Both the position numbers and the translations under genes were made by a program. From Cryptomeria japonica (lineage: Eukaryota > Streptophyta > Pinopsida > Cupressales > Cupressaceae), in NCBI RefSeq assembly GCF_030272615.1, contig NC_081406.1, positions 237,687,922 to 237,751,921 of the forward strand: 64,000 nucleotides of DNA, written 5' to 3'. The notes under the pieces were generated by a model. The model had not been told where the DNA came from and made no database searches. It saw nothing but the letters and a program-made list of their open reading frames with translations. How positions within the stretch are numbered: the stretch's first letter is position 1; each line of letters starts with the position of its first letter. This document shows positions 1-9,947 of the stretch, piece after piece.

Positions 1-420
1 TCAAATCCAAGTAGAGTTAAATATAAATTTAAATATAAATTGTAACGCATGTGTATACATACATGTACATATATGTACAAAAAACCATAACTAACCTGTC
101 CACTAACAACATCAAAAGAATCTCTCCTATGCACACGCTTAGAGCTCAAGGAAGGAGTGACATGAGCTAACTGTTATCCATACACGTGTACAAGGAAGGA
201 GTGACATGTATGTATTTAAGGATTAGTCCACGATCAATTCAAATGATACAAATTAAAACTTAGAACTAGATTATTTATTAAACATGATCTATATATAGAT
301 TTATTCTACATTACAACATGTATACATATCTTCTGAAAATTTAAATGCACATGTACATGTAAATACCTATGTATTAGGAGTAGGTTGTATAGTCTGATCC
401 TATCCTGTCATCATATCAAC
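1..420. other. AT-rich non-coding DNA
   Basis: I see no gene here. There are short alternating purine-pyrimidine runs around 45-85. A 17-bp phrase (AAGGAAGGAGTGACATG) occurs twice, near 150 and near 191. Confidence 0.6.
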
Positions 421-1875
421 AACATCACTCGTGCCTTCATATCTCTCTCTAGCTATGCGTATCACTGAGGAGTGCAAGGGGATAACTAGATGACTGGGCA
501 TCGTGGATGAAGTGTCTAACTGTAGTAGCATGTCCATAAATCCAATATGGCTCAAATCTCGTAGCTGCTCCTCAAATGAGTCTAAGCCCTCATCTGTGAT
601 ATGGACTTGATCAGCTCGTATCTCCTCCTTAAATTAATCCAAGCCCTCATATGTGATATGGACCTGATCAGCTCGTATCTCCTCCTCTACAGTAACAAAG
701 TGATCTATAGGTGGGTTAGTTCCTAGAGCATGCATAGAGTGATGAGAATTTTGTGATTGCCTCGGGGTATGCGTCGATGTAGCGATAGCCTGCCCATCTC
801 TAAGAATCTCCTCTCTAACATTAGCTAATGGTATCCCAAGTCGAGATGAAATAAAATGGTAAGCATGTAGTAGGTCCTTGGCTAAATACTGTGACATCTG
901 TACATGTCTACTACCTCCGACTATAACTTCTACCTCATCTAGGGAGGGGATGCCAGTAGTAATATACCGATCATCTGAATCTGAAGCCCCACGTGACTAG
1001 AAGATGCATGATCCGTGGATGATCGCGAACGTGGTCGACTCATCATATATCTGCCCAACCTGTCAGATGATATGGTGGTTTCTACTGATGCAATCTATCC
1101 AATCCTATCAATTGCTTCTCTCTGAGAAGCAATCACAACATGATCTGCTATGGGGGCCATGGCTGGGACTACTACAGGAAATCTCTAGCCAACAAGGTCC
1201 CTGTGTCTAGGCGGAGCTCTATCACACCTACGATATGCATCTCTATCAGCAATCTTGCCCCTCCCCTATCCATAATATGCTGGAATATCAAGGTAGTTTG
1301 GTTTCATTTGACAATGACCCTCAACAAATACTTGTTGTGCAAAGTATAATGGTATCTGGTCGTTATTAGGATAGTGACCATGGGTAGCCAAGAAGCATGG
1401 GTAAATCAATGATGTAACCTGTGGGTCGATACATCTCGTGACCTGATATCCTCTCACCTTACTCTTCTCCTAATACTATGGAAAGCATCTCTCCTTGATG
1501 GTCTCCTTTGAGACCACCTTCACCATATTAGCAAAAGAATCAGGACCCCTCACCTCACTCCTCAACTGTATATAAATATCTTCTATAACCTTAGGTGAGA
1601 ATGAAGTGTGAGAAACTAAGTGGTCCCTCAATATTTGCAAACTATCAAAAATGGATGTGCATGTGTACTCTTGTACACGCCATCAGTACGAGGGTCATCT
1701 AATATGACCCTCAACCTATGCAGCTCACGATCACTGTATTGGGAAATAGTAGCAATGTCGAGCAAGGGGGGATCCTGGTGTGAAGGATCAACATCATCAA
1801 TGTGTGGCTTCTAATCAGGAGCCTGTGTAGGTGGATCCTGATTAGGAGCCTGTGAAGGTATATCCTAGGATGCCA
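421..1875 (-). pseudogene. Decayed coding region of unknown family
   Basis: Read on the minus strand, this stretch gives long protein-like segments broken by stops and frame changes. The upstream end (about 1,875) begins with an ATG and a Pro/Gln/Asp-rich segment. A basic segment follows near 1,250-1,000, then an 87-residue open piece (897-634) that continues, past one stop, to about 421. The last part contains an in-frame internal duplication. I do not recognise the family and no catalytic motif is visible. The composition (Gln/Asp-rich start, Ser/Arg-rich middle) would suit a transposon-encoded protein, but that is only a guess. It is dead as it stands: I count more than five stops along any frame path. 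What links it to the GA-rich DNA and palindrome array downstream is unknown. Confidence 0.4.
568..678. repeat. Two-copy tandem repeat, 54/57 bp
   Basis: Two adjacent copies share CCCTCAT-TGTGATATGGAC-TGATCAGCTCGTAT. Their lengths (54 and 57 bp) are multiples of three, so the minus-strand reading frame of the decayed ORF is kept across the duplication. Confidence 0.75.
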
Positions 1876-1978
1876 TCTATCTAGGTACCTGTCATAAACT
1901 TAAAATAAATACGTAAGCACACACACACATGAAGTGCATTCAATTTAAAACATTAAAAATTAAAATTAGTTAAATTGC

Positions 1979-2149
1979 AGAGAGAGAGAGATTATACATA
2001 TAAATCTTCATGAGAGAGAGAGATCATTTTCATTTTCAAAAATTTAAATCTTCAAGAATACATAAAAAATTCAAATATTTCAGAGAGAGAGAGAGATAAC
2101 ATATATTTTATATCTAAAGATAACATATCTTTCAGAGAGATAGAGAGAT
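1979..2149. repeat. GA-rich microsatellite cluster
   Basis: Four short (GA)n runs (1979-1991, 2011-2022, 2081-2096, 2132-2149) are separated by related AT-rich phrases containing AAATCTT or TTTCAGAGAGA, so this looks like a degraded larger repeat unit rather than isolated slippage. Confidence 0.7.
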
Positions 2150-2284
2150 CTAACATGTGTATATTTAAATCTTTGAAATGCATAAAACATTCAACAACAT
2201 GATATATAACATGGAATGCAACAAGGCTCTAAATTTGTTGACAATTTTTTTGTTATTGAACTCCATATCTCAAAAAAATACAGG

Positions 2285-4860
2285 TCATTGTATTTTTGTA
2301 ATGGGCCCATATGATTATAAAATTATTAAATCTGTAATATGTGATCTTAAGGGGAATATCATATGTACACTAGGATGTTATAAGGGGTCATATGTGACCT
2401 CCTAAGAGGTCACGCATGTGTTGATGCATGCATGACCCCTTAGGACCACATACGATCCATTAGGACTCTATGTGATGGACTAAGGGGTATGTTGTTCACA
2501 CTAAGATTTTATAAGGGGTCATATGCAGTTCTAAGGGTCACACATGTGTTATAGCACATGCGTGACCCCTTAGGACCACATATGACCCCTTAGAACACTA
2601 TGTGATCCTAAGGGGAATATCATATGTACACTAGGATGTTATAAGGGGTCATTATATTTTTGTAATGGGCCCATATGATTATAAAATAATTAAATCTGTA
2701 ATATGTGATCTTAAGGGGAATGCCATATGTACACTAGGATGTTATAAGGGGTCATATGTGACCTCCTAAGGGGTAACGCATGTGTTAATGCATGCGTGAC
2801 CCCTTAGGACCACATACAATCCCTTAGGAATGTATGTGATAGACTAAGGGGTATGTCGTTCACACTAGGATTTTATAAGGGGTCATATGCGGTTCTAAGG
2901 GGTCACAGATGTGTTACATGCGTGACCCCTTAGGACCACATATGACCCCTTAGGACACCATGTGATCCTAAGCGGAATGTCATATGTACACTAGGATGTT
3001 ATAAGGGGTCATATGTACACTAAGATGTTATAAGGGGTCATTGTATTTTTGTAATGGGCCCATATGATTATAAAATTATTAAATCTGTAATATGTGATCT
3101 TAAGGGGAATGTCATATGTACACTAGGATGTTATAAGGGGTCATATGTGACCTCCTAAGGGGTCACGCATGTTTTAACGCATGCGTGAGCCCTTAGGACC
3201 ACATACAATCCCTTAGGACTTTATGTGATGGACTAAGGGGTATGACATTCACACTAGGATTTTATAAGGGGTCATATGCAGTTCTAAGGGGTCACGTATG
3301 TGTTATAACACATGTGTGACCCCTTAGGACCGGATATGACCCCTTAGGACACTATGTGATCCTAAGAAGAATGTCATATGTACACTAGGATGTTATAAGG
3401 GGTCATTGTATTTTTGTAAAGGGCCAATATGATTATAAAATTATTAAATCTGTAATATGTGATCTTAAGGGGAGTGTCATATGTACACTAGGATGTTATA
3501 AGGGGTCATATGTGACCTCCTAAGGGGTCACACATGTGTTAATTCATGTGTGACCCCTTAGGACCACATACGATCCCTTAGGACTCTATGTGATGGACTA
3601 AGGGGTATGTCGTTCACACTAGGATTTTATAAGGGGTGATCATATGCGGTTCTAAGGGGTCACACATGTGTTATAACACATGTGTGACCCCTTAGGACCA
3701 CATATGACCCCTTAGGACACTATGTGATCCTAAGGGGAATGTCATATGTACACTAGGAGGTTATAAGCCTGGGTTATATGTGACCTCCTAAGGGGTCACG
3801 CATGTGTTAACGCATGTGTGACCCCTTAGGACCACATATGACCCCTTAGGATAGTATGTGATCCTAAGGGGAATGTCATATGTACACTAGGATGTTATAA
3901 GCCTGGGTCATATGTGACCTCCTATGGGGTCACACATGTGTTAATGCATGCGTGACCCCTTAGGACCACATATGACCCCTTAGGACACTATGTGATGGAC
4001 TAAGGGGTCATATGCGGTTCTAACCTGGGGTCACGCATGTGTGTTAGAACACATGTGTGACCCCTGAGGACCACATATATGTGATCCTAAGGGGAATGTC
4101 ATATGTTCACTAGGATGTTATAAGGGGTCATATGTGGTCCTAAGGGGTCATGCATGTGTTAACACATGCGTGACCCCTTAGGACCACATACGACCCCTTA
4201 GGACACTATGTGATGGACTAAGGGGTCATATGCAGTTGTAAGGGGTCACGCATGTGTGTTAGAACACATGCGTGACCCCTTAGGACCACATATATGTGAT
4301 CCTAAGGGGAATGTCGTATGTTCACTAGGATGTTATAAGGGGTCATATGTGGTCCTAAGGGGTCACACATGTGTGACCCCTTGAGACACTATGTGATGGA
4401 CTAAAGGGTATGTCGTTCACACTAGGATTTTATAAGGTGTCATATGCGGTTCTAAGGGGTCACGCATGTGTTAGAACACATGTGTGACCCCTTAAGACAC
4501 TATGTGATCCTAAAGGGAAGGTCGTATGTACACTAGGATATTATAAGGGGTCGTATGTTGTCCTAAGGGGTCACACATGTGCGTGACCCCTTAGGACCAC
4601 ATGTGACCTCTTAGGAAACTTCGTAATGCACTAAGGGGTATGTCGAACACACTAGGCTTTTATAAGGGGTCACATGTGGTCCTAAGGGTCACGCATGTGT
4701 TAACACATGTGTGACCTATTAGGACCATGTGTGACCCCTTAGGGTCCACTATGCGATCCTCTATGATCCTGAGGGAACATATAGTGTCATTAGGGGCATA
4801 TGTGGTCTTAAGGGGTCATGTTGTGCATGTAATAGGATGTGAAAATGGGTCACATTGTAG
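2285..4860. repeat. Tandem array of palindromic (hairpin) units
   Basis: The motif CTAAGGGGTCA and its complement TGACCCCTTAG alternate dozens of times. An anchor phrase (ACTAGGATGTTATAAGGGG or ACTAGGATTTTATAAGGGG) recurs about every 105-140 bp. In the left part these monomers form a higher-order unit of about 360-390 bp that adds an AT-rich linker containing ATGGGCCCATATG (starting near 2,290, 2,651, 3,042 and 3,403). To the right the linker is lost and shorter units remain. Most monomers are inverted repeats centred on CATGTGTTAACACATG-like sequence. There is no coding potential. It could be a local satellite, or subterminal repeats of a DNA transposon, but I find no terminal inverted repeat to support the latter. 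Confidence 0.9.
4131..4190. repeat. 60-bp near-perfect palindrome
   Basis: The two 30-bp arms meet without a spacer at GTTAAC and differ by one base when one is reverse-complemented. It is the best hairpin in the surrounding array. Confidence 0.9.
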
Positions 4861-5275
4861 AGGATTTATTTTGTCTAATTTCTTTAAATTTGTTATCTAA
4901 ATTTTTAATGTTTTTTTAAATTAAAATTAAAATTAATTTTTCTAACATTTAATTTATTATATTTAGTTTGTGACATTTTTCTATTTTTCTTTTTTTGTTA
5001 ATGTTTTTCTAAGTTCTAATTTACTACCTTAGCTTTCTATGTTTTTCATAACAATTTTTCAAAATGTTGAAAAAAACATACATATATACAGTTATGTAAT
5101 TCTAAAAACAAATTGACACATTTCAATAAAAACATTAAATTATCAAACATTTTTCTAAAATGCTAAAAAACAATAACTATACAATTATTTAATTAAAAAA
5201 ATAAATTAACAAACAAATTATTTATTAATTTAATAAAAAAAGACATTATTAAACCAAAAAAGGGTTATTTTGTGC
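4861..5275. other. AT-rich spacer
   Basis: Very AT-rich, with poly-A/T tracts and no coding potential. I see nothing further in it. Confidence 0.6.
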
Positions 5276-5432
5276 ACCTGAAATAATGTAGGTTGAAAAC
5301 TGAAATGTGAGACACGCTAGCTGCTACAGACAAAGCACGGTGATGTGATGCTAACGAGTGGTTCAATCTAACCCCCATTGGATAGAAAAAGACAACTTTG
5401 ACAATGACAGTTTAACTGTCAAAATCGATATT

Positions 5433-5440
5433 TATAAAAG
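5433..5440 (+). promoter_or_regulatory. TATA box of an orphan promoter
   Basis: TATAAAAG lies 25-30 bp upstream of the CGAAC cluster, preceded by the short palindrome GACAGTTTAACTGTC (5406-5420). The pattern resembles a pol II core promoter, but the gene it served is not clear. Confidence 0.4.
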
Positions 5441-5461
5441 TTTCCAAAAACCTAATTGAAA

Positions 5462-5615
5462 CTGGGTTCGAGTGAGGGGGGGTTCGCTTGAAATATTTTA
5501 AGGAGCTCGAGCGAACCCAAAATCCACTCGCGGTTCAAGCGAACCCACAAACGATGGCCGGTTCCCTCAAACCCCTATGTGTAGTTCGAACGAACCACCA
5601 TAGTTCGTTCGAACC
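5462..5615. repeat. Cluster of GTTCG/CGAAC palindromic motifs
   Basis: About ten copies of GTTCG or its complement CGAAC occur in 150 bp, several forming palindromes such as GTTCGAACGAAC. They sit just downstream of the TATA box, so they would fall in a 5' leader. Confidence 0.75.
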
Positions 5616-5796
5616 CCGCAAAAAAAAATTTCACCACTTTCGCCAATTTCCTTCGTTGGAAAAAGTGGGAACTATTAATGTGGGAGTACCCTACATTAAG
5701 CAACTGAATGGGTTTTCAATATCAGATGAAGGAGATATGGTATGTAGATACATTTGTATATTTAAGAGACAAGTTAGGGGTCTTTGCCCCTCCTGA
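5554..5796 (+). CDS. Small hypothetical ORF after the orphan promoter
   Basis: An ATG in the context ACGATGGC opens 80 codons ending at a TGA. The N-terminal half is simply the translated CGAAC repeat cluster (basic, with a short Lys run). The C-terminal half is unlike anything I recognise. It lies about 120 bp downstream of a TATA box, so it could be a truncated first exon or the leader of a lost transposon gene. Just beyond it begins the 3' region of a Copia element. I consider a functional product unlikely. Confidence 0.2.
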   Translation: MAGSLKPLCVVRTNHHSSFEPRKKKFHHFRQFPSLEKVGTINVGVPYIKQLNGFSISDEGDMVCRYICIFKRQVRGLCPS

Positions 5797-5799
5797 TGA

Positions 5800-6123
5800 G
5801 AACTAGGTGCATGGAGATGCATCAATCCGGTGGACTCCACAGTCTTATCTTCTTATCTGGGTCGATGAGTTAGTGTTGCTGCTCAGCAGGCTTAGTTAGT
5901 GTATGGTTTAGAGTTAGAGATTATTTGGTTTGAGCGTGAGAAGCATGATCTGTATTTTGTCTTTGGCATTACTGTCAAAGGGGGAGAGATGCATGTGAAA
6001 AACTGCCTTATCTTTGGAGAATTGTATGCATGATTTTAAGGGGAGTTTGTTGATGGTGATTTATTCCTTTGCATTAATTTATTTTCACATTCATATGTTT
6101 CCATCTATGACAAAGGGGACGAT
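5800..6123 (+). mobile_element. Copia 3' untranslated region with two polypurine tracts
   Basis: No coding frame survives. Two purine tracts are present: CAAAGGGGGAGAGAT at 5976-5990, and CAAAGGGGACGAT ending exactly at the LTR start. The second is the expected plus-strand primer. The first is an extra copy of the kind seen in the other Copia elements of this window. Confidence 0.65.
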
Positions 6124-7480
6124 TGTTGGATATTGTTGCTACTAGGATATGTTGTTGTCATTGATGTCAACATATTCTTGTATTTTGGTGTTGCAAAGAA
6201 TTGTTTTGGTGATCTGGTGTTTGCGGTGAGTTGATCTGGTTGGTTTATCTATTTGATATGCTGAATCAACAAGAGATACTTCATTTTTTATTGATTCCAT
6301 GATGTTGTGTGGTGATTTGATCTAGTTGAGGATTCTAGTATGGAGATTTGTTTTTAGTATTCAGTGTTCTAGTGTTTTGGTATTTGATCCATTGTGCTCC
6401 GGTATGATCATATCCTGTGTTGCAGATTTGGGAGAGTGTTCGAGATGTTCATGTGTATCTTCATTTTAGATGGTTCATCATTTGGTTCTCTGCAAGATAT
6501 TTTCTTTTCTGAGTTGCTGCTAATAATTTTTCTTGAGTGTTAGCATGTTGATCGATGAAGATTTGATTAAGTGGTGTTGGTGCATCAATTGCGGATGATT
6601 CTAATATTCTTGTTGGTGTTTCTTAATAATTTCCTATTTTTCTAGTGGTCCACATTGATCATTGTTTGTGTTCTTGAATATCTTATGGGTCCGATGATAT
6701 TCTTCATGTTATGTAGTATTTTTGGCAGTGTAACGTGTTGCGGTTGATCTCAGTGAGATTTTGGGTGGTGTTGCATGTTTGAGGAGTTGATTTGGGTCCA
6801 TGGTATGTCCTCTATGGTATTGTATTGGTTTGATGGTTAATTTATGTATCGTGGGATGTAATTTTGTAAGTAGGTGTTGAGGGTTTAGCCGACCTTGTAT
6901 TCAAGGTTGATAATTTGTATAAATAGGTGTTATATTCATGTAATTTGGGTTTGGATGTTCTATTTGCATTATCAAAGAGTGGTGTATTTTCGGATAAGTG
7001 AATCTATCTTTTGGTGTGGTGTATTGAGTAGAGATTGTGGCAGGGTAGACAATTGTGCTTAACCAGAACTATCATCAGGCATTAGCAGATGCTATCTTTG
7101 TAGTTCATCTCTACTAAATTGTAGTCTGAATTTTGATGTAAGGTAGTCAACCTTCCTTGAGGGTTGTAGCCTTCTAGGTCATTGTAATTTGAGTAGTGAG
7201 TTCTAGGTAGTGTGCCTAAATGCATGTGCATTCCCCATTGTAATATTTTCAGATACTACTGCAAAGTATTATCTTATTATGGGTAGGTTCCCACTGTGGT
7301 TTTTCTCTTAACAGGGTTTTCCACATCAAAATATTAGTGTTATATGTGTTTTTATTATTGTTGTTATCATTCTTTTTGTTGTAGTTGATCAAATTTTAAA
7401 TAGTGCTTAAATTGTTTGATCTGGTAAAAATTGATTCACCCCCTCCCCCTCTCAATTTTCCTTCCTTTCTCTTGCCAACA
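6124..7480 (+). mobile_element. Copia-type LTR (3' LTR), 1,357 bp
   Basis: It begins TGTTGG and ends CCAACA, a perfect 6-bp inverted terminus of the TG...CA type, and is preceded by a polypurine tract. The core promoter TATAAATAGG lies at 6916-6925. Near its end is a GATTCACCCCC(T) block shared with the other Copia LTRs here. The 5-bp flanks (ACGAT and CTATG) do not match, so this is the 3' LTR of a longer element, not a solo LTR. Its 5' partner and coding region are not in the window. Confidence 0.8.
6916..6925 (+). promoter_or_regulatory. LTR TATA box
   Basis: TATAAATAGG, a textbook plant core promoter, lies 793 bp into the LTR and marks the probable U3/R border about 30 bp downstream. Confidence 0.6.
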
Positions 7481-9118
7481 CTATGATTTTGTATACTCTA
7501 AAGACTAGTTAGCTTACTAAATGTGGGCTATTTTGGATCTATATAAGGGCTCAAAAGATCTTTTTTGGTTTGATTTAAGGGATGGTAACCCCCCAATCAT
7601 TTGTATTTATCCACACTTACAACCCCTTTGTGATAGTTTTATTGCAGTTGGCTTAAATATAGTGGCAGATTATAAGATGGTTTAGAATTTGGGATAGGGT
7701 ATTATTTGTAGATGGAAGGATCCCCACAACTGGCTATTGGGTGGGATGACATAGCCTTGGCAAGAGCTAGCTTAGATTCTTTCTTCTTGAGAGTGTAATT
7801 CACTATCATGGAAGGATTTCCTAGCCTCGGGTATAGATTCGATAGGCGAGCACTCTGTGGTTGTGGGCTACTTGGAGCTTGATAGGTAGTTGTTTGGGAA
7901 TTTAGGGGTTTCATGGTGGAGATGGGTGTGGAACAAATTTTCCTAGCCCAAGTGAATTTTTTTATGTGGCTGGTGGTTTAAAATAGATGTCTTACTTGGG
8001 ATAATTTGTGCAAGCATGGTTTCAATAGACCTTTGATTTGTGTGTTGTACCGTAAGATTGAAGGGTGTGTTCCTCTTTTTTTTAAGTGCTCTTTCTCTAG
8101 TGAAATTTGGCACATCTGGTGAAGAGTTTGGAATTGGGCCTATTGGCATGTCTCCTCATTGGTTGAGTTTTGGGACTACATGAATAAGCCTCCTATTACG
8201 ACTTCTTTTCTTTAGGTTTTCTGGGTTCTTCGACCCACTATCATCATTTGGCATATTTGGTTAGAATGAAATTGACGGATCTTTAAGGATGCTAAATTGG
8301 AGGTTCAACATTTGTGCTAGAAAATTATTCATACTCTTTATGAAATTGTCTTGGAAAAGTGTGATCTTTTTGGGGGATGGACCTTGGATATGTTGATATT
8401 TATAGAAGGTAGGTTTGATTTTTTTTTATCAAGGAGTTAATCCTTCTCTTGGGGTAGGTTGTAAGTAAGCTAAGAGGAATAGGTCCAGGCAACCTAAGCA
8501 AAAGTTTGATTGGGTGGGTCGATGGCTTCCTCCTCCTCAAGGAGTTTTGAACATAAATAATGATGGTTCTTCGAGAGAGAATCCAGTTCATGCTAGCATT
8601 GGTGGTGTAGGTCATGATAGCTTCAACTGTGCTTAATTTCTCTTTTCAATTATAGGGTTTTTCATACAAATAATTAAATGGAGGGTCTCACCATTTTGTA
8701 TGCTATGGAGAGAGGTTGTGTTTTTGGTTGGAAAAATGATTATTTGGGAATCTGATTCACAAGTGATGGTGAATCTGTTGACTAAGCAACAACTAGATTA
8801 TGTTAATTGGCACTTAGCTCAGGTTATTTGACAAATTATAAGGTTGTGCAACTCTTTGGAATCTGTTACTTTTACTCACATTTCTAGCTAGTGGAATAGA
8901 GTAGCAAACTATTTGGCCAAATGGGCTTCTAATCATTTGTAGGGATGAAATTTTTTGGGTACGGGACAAGTATCTCTGGAGTTGTCTCACATGTTGGAGC
9001 AGTCAGTTGCTGAAGATAGGGAACTATAATGCTTTGTTTTTCTCTATTGAGTTGTTGGCCCTTCTTGCTCTATAATTCTCCATGTTTAATAAATTCTTAC
9101 CCCTTTGTTTGGAAAAAA
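7481..9118 (+). pseudogene. L1-type LINE, ORF2 C-terminal remnant
   Basis: This is the 3' end of a non-LTR retrotransposon. The translated remnant shows a reverse-transcriptase-associated zinc-binding region near 8,030-8,120 (a CVLYRK start and a CSFSSEIWHIW end), then the linker around WHIWLE near 8,250. An RNase H domain follows from about 8,530: NNDGSS for the first acidic site, WESDSQ near 8,745, and RVANYLAKWA near 8,900. The final ADxLA-type aspartate is replaced by Asn. Several stops and frame changes interrupt it. The 3' UTR ends at an A-run near 9,110. The 5' end abuts the Copia LTR, so the LTR element may have inserted into it. It is inactive, and it belongs to the same broad LINE group as the copy at 25,564-27,372. 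Confidence 0.8.
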
Positions 9119-9550
9119 ATATTCATATTTAATTGTACACATGTAGGTGCCAACTTGGTGAGTACTTCTAACAAATAATAGAAATTTCAATGAATTTCAT
9201 AACAAGTTTTTGCTCTTCCCATTAAACATATGATAGTTGAATTAACAAATTACTATAATTAATTTTAACAAAAATTTAACATCATACTTTAAATATACAT
9301 ATGTGGGTCATTTTAGTATAACAAAAAGTCGACATCATATTTAAATTTTATATGGATGAATCATTCAATATTTTTTTAATTGTACATATATAGATCCCAA
9401 ATTGATAACTACTTCTAACTAATAATAAAAATTTCAATAAATTTCCCAACAAATGTCGACTCTTCCAATTGAATTAACAGATTACTATTATTAACTATTT
9501 GACATACAAATTACTCTCAAATTTATAATAACATTATATGAAACTCTTTC
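9119..9550. other. AT-rich intergenic DNA
   Basis: No coding potential. A phrase containing AACTAATAATA and TTTCAATGAATTTC recurs with changes near 9,165 and 9,415, suggesting an old short duplication. Confidence 0.5.
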
Positions 9551-9947
9551 GTACCATTATAAACAGACATTGAATAGCATTAATACACAAGAATACAAAA
9601 GCCAATATGGGCCCTCAAATATAACCAACCATTAAGGGGCTATTTGCCATTTACAAATTGCAGATAACTAAATAAATTCAATATTTCTGATGCTACAAAA
9701 GACAATAAGAAGCTCTGTGATTTGGATGCGCATCTTCGCTGCAAACTGTCACACAGACAACGGGAGCCCTTCTTTTTTCTTAGCTTATCCTTCAATCAAT
9801 CCCCACCCAATTAGAAACCCACAGATCTTTACAATTAAAAGAATAGAAAAAGACATTTCAGAATCACGAAGCCGTGTCCAATACTCTAACGTAACATGTT
9901 TTCCACAACATGCAGTCCGTCAAAAGTGGAGTAATTTACGGTTTCTT
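9551..9947 (-). other. Probable 3' UTR of the GT34 gene
   Basis: This non-coding sequence follows the TAA stop of the glycosyltransferase on the minus strand. I cannot place the poly(A) site with confidence. Confidence 0.4.

Noticed and set aside
2178-4860. Possible CRISPR-like array, from regular palindromic repeats
   Set aside because: The units are not short direct repeats with unique spacers, the whole monomer is repeated, and the context is plant nuclear DNA.
2285-4860. Subterminal repeat region of a CACTA-type DNA transposon
   Set aside because: No CACTA terminal inverted repeat or transposase domain was found in the flanks. The idea remains possible but unsupported.
6124-7480. Solo LTR
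   Set aside because: The 5-bp flanks differ and a polypurine tract with 3' UTR precedes it, so it is the 3' LTR of a longer element.
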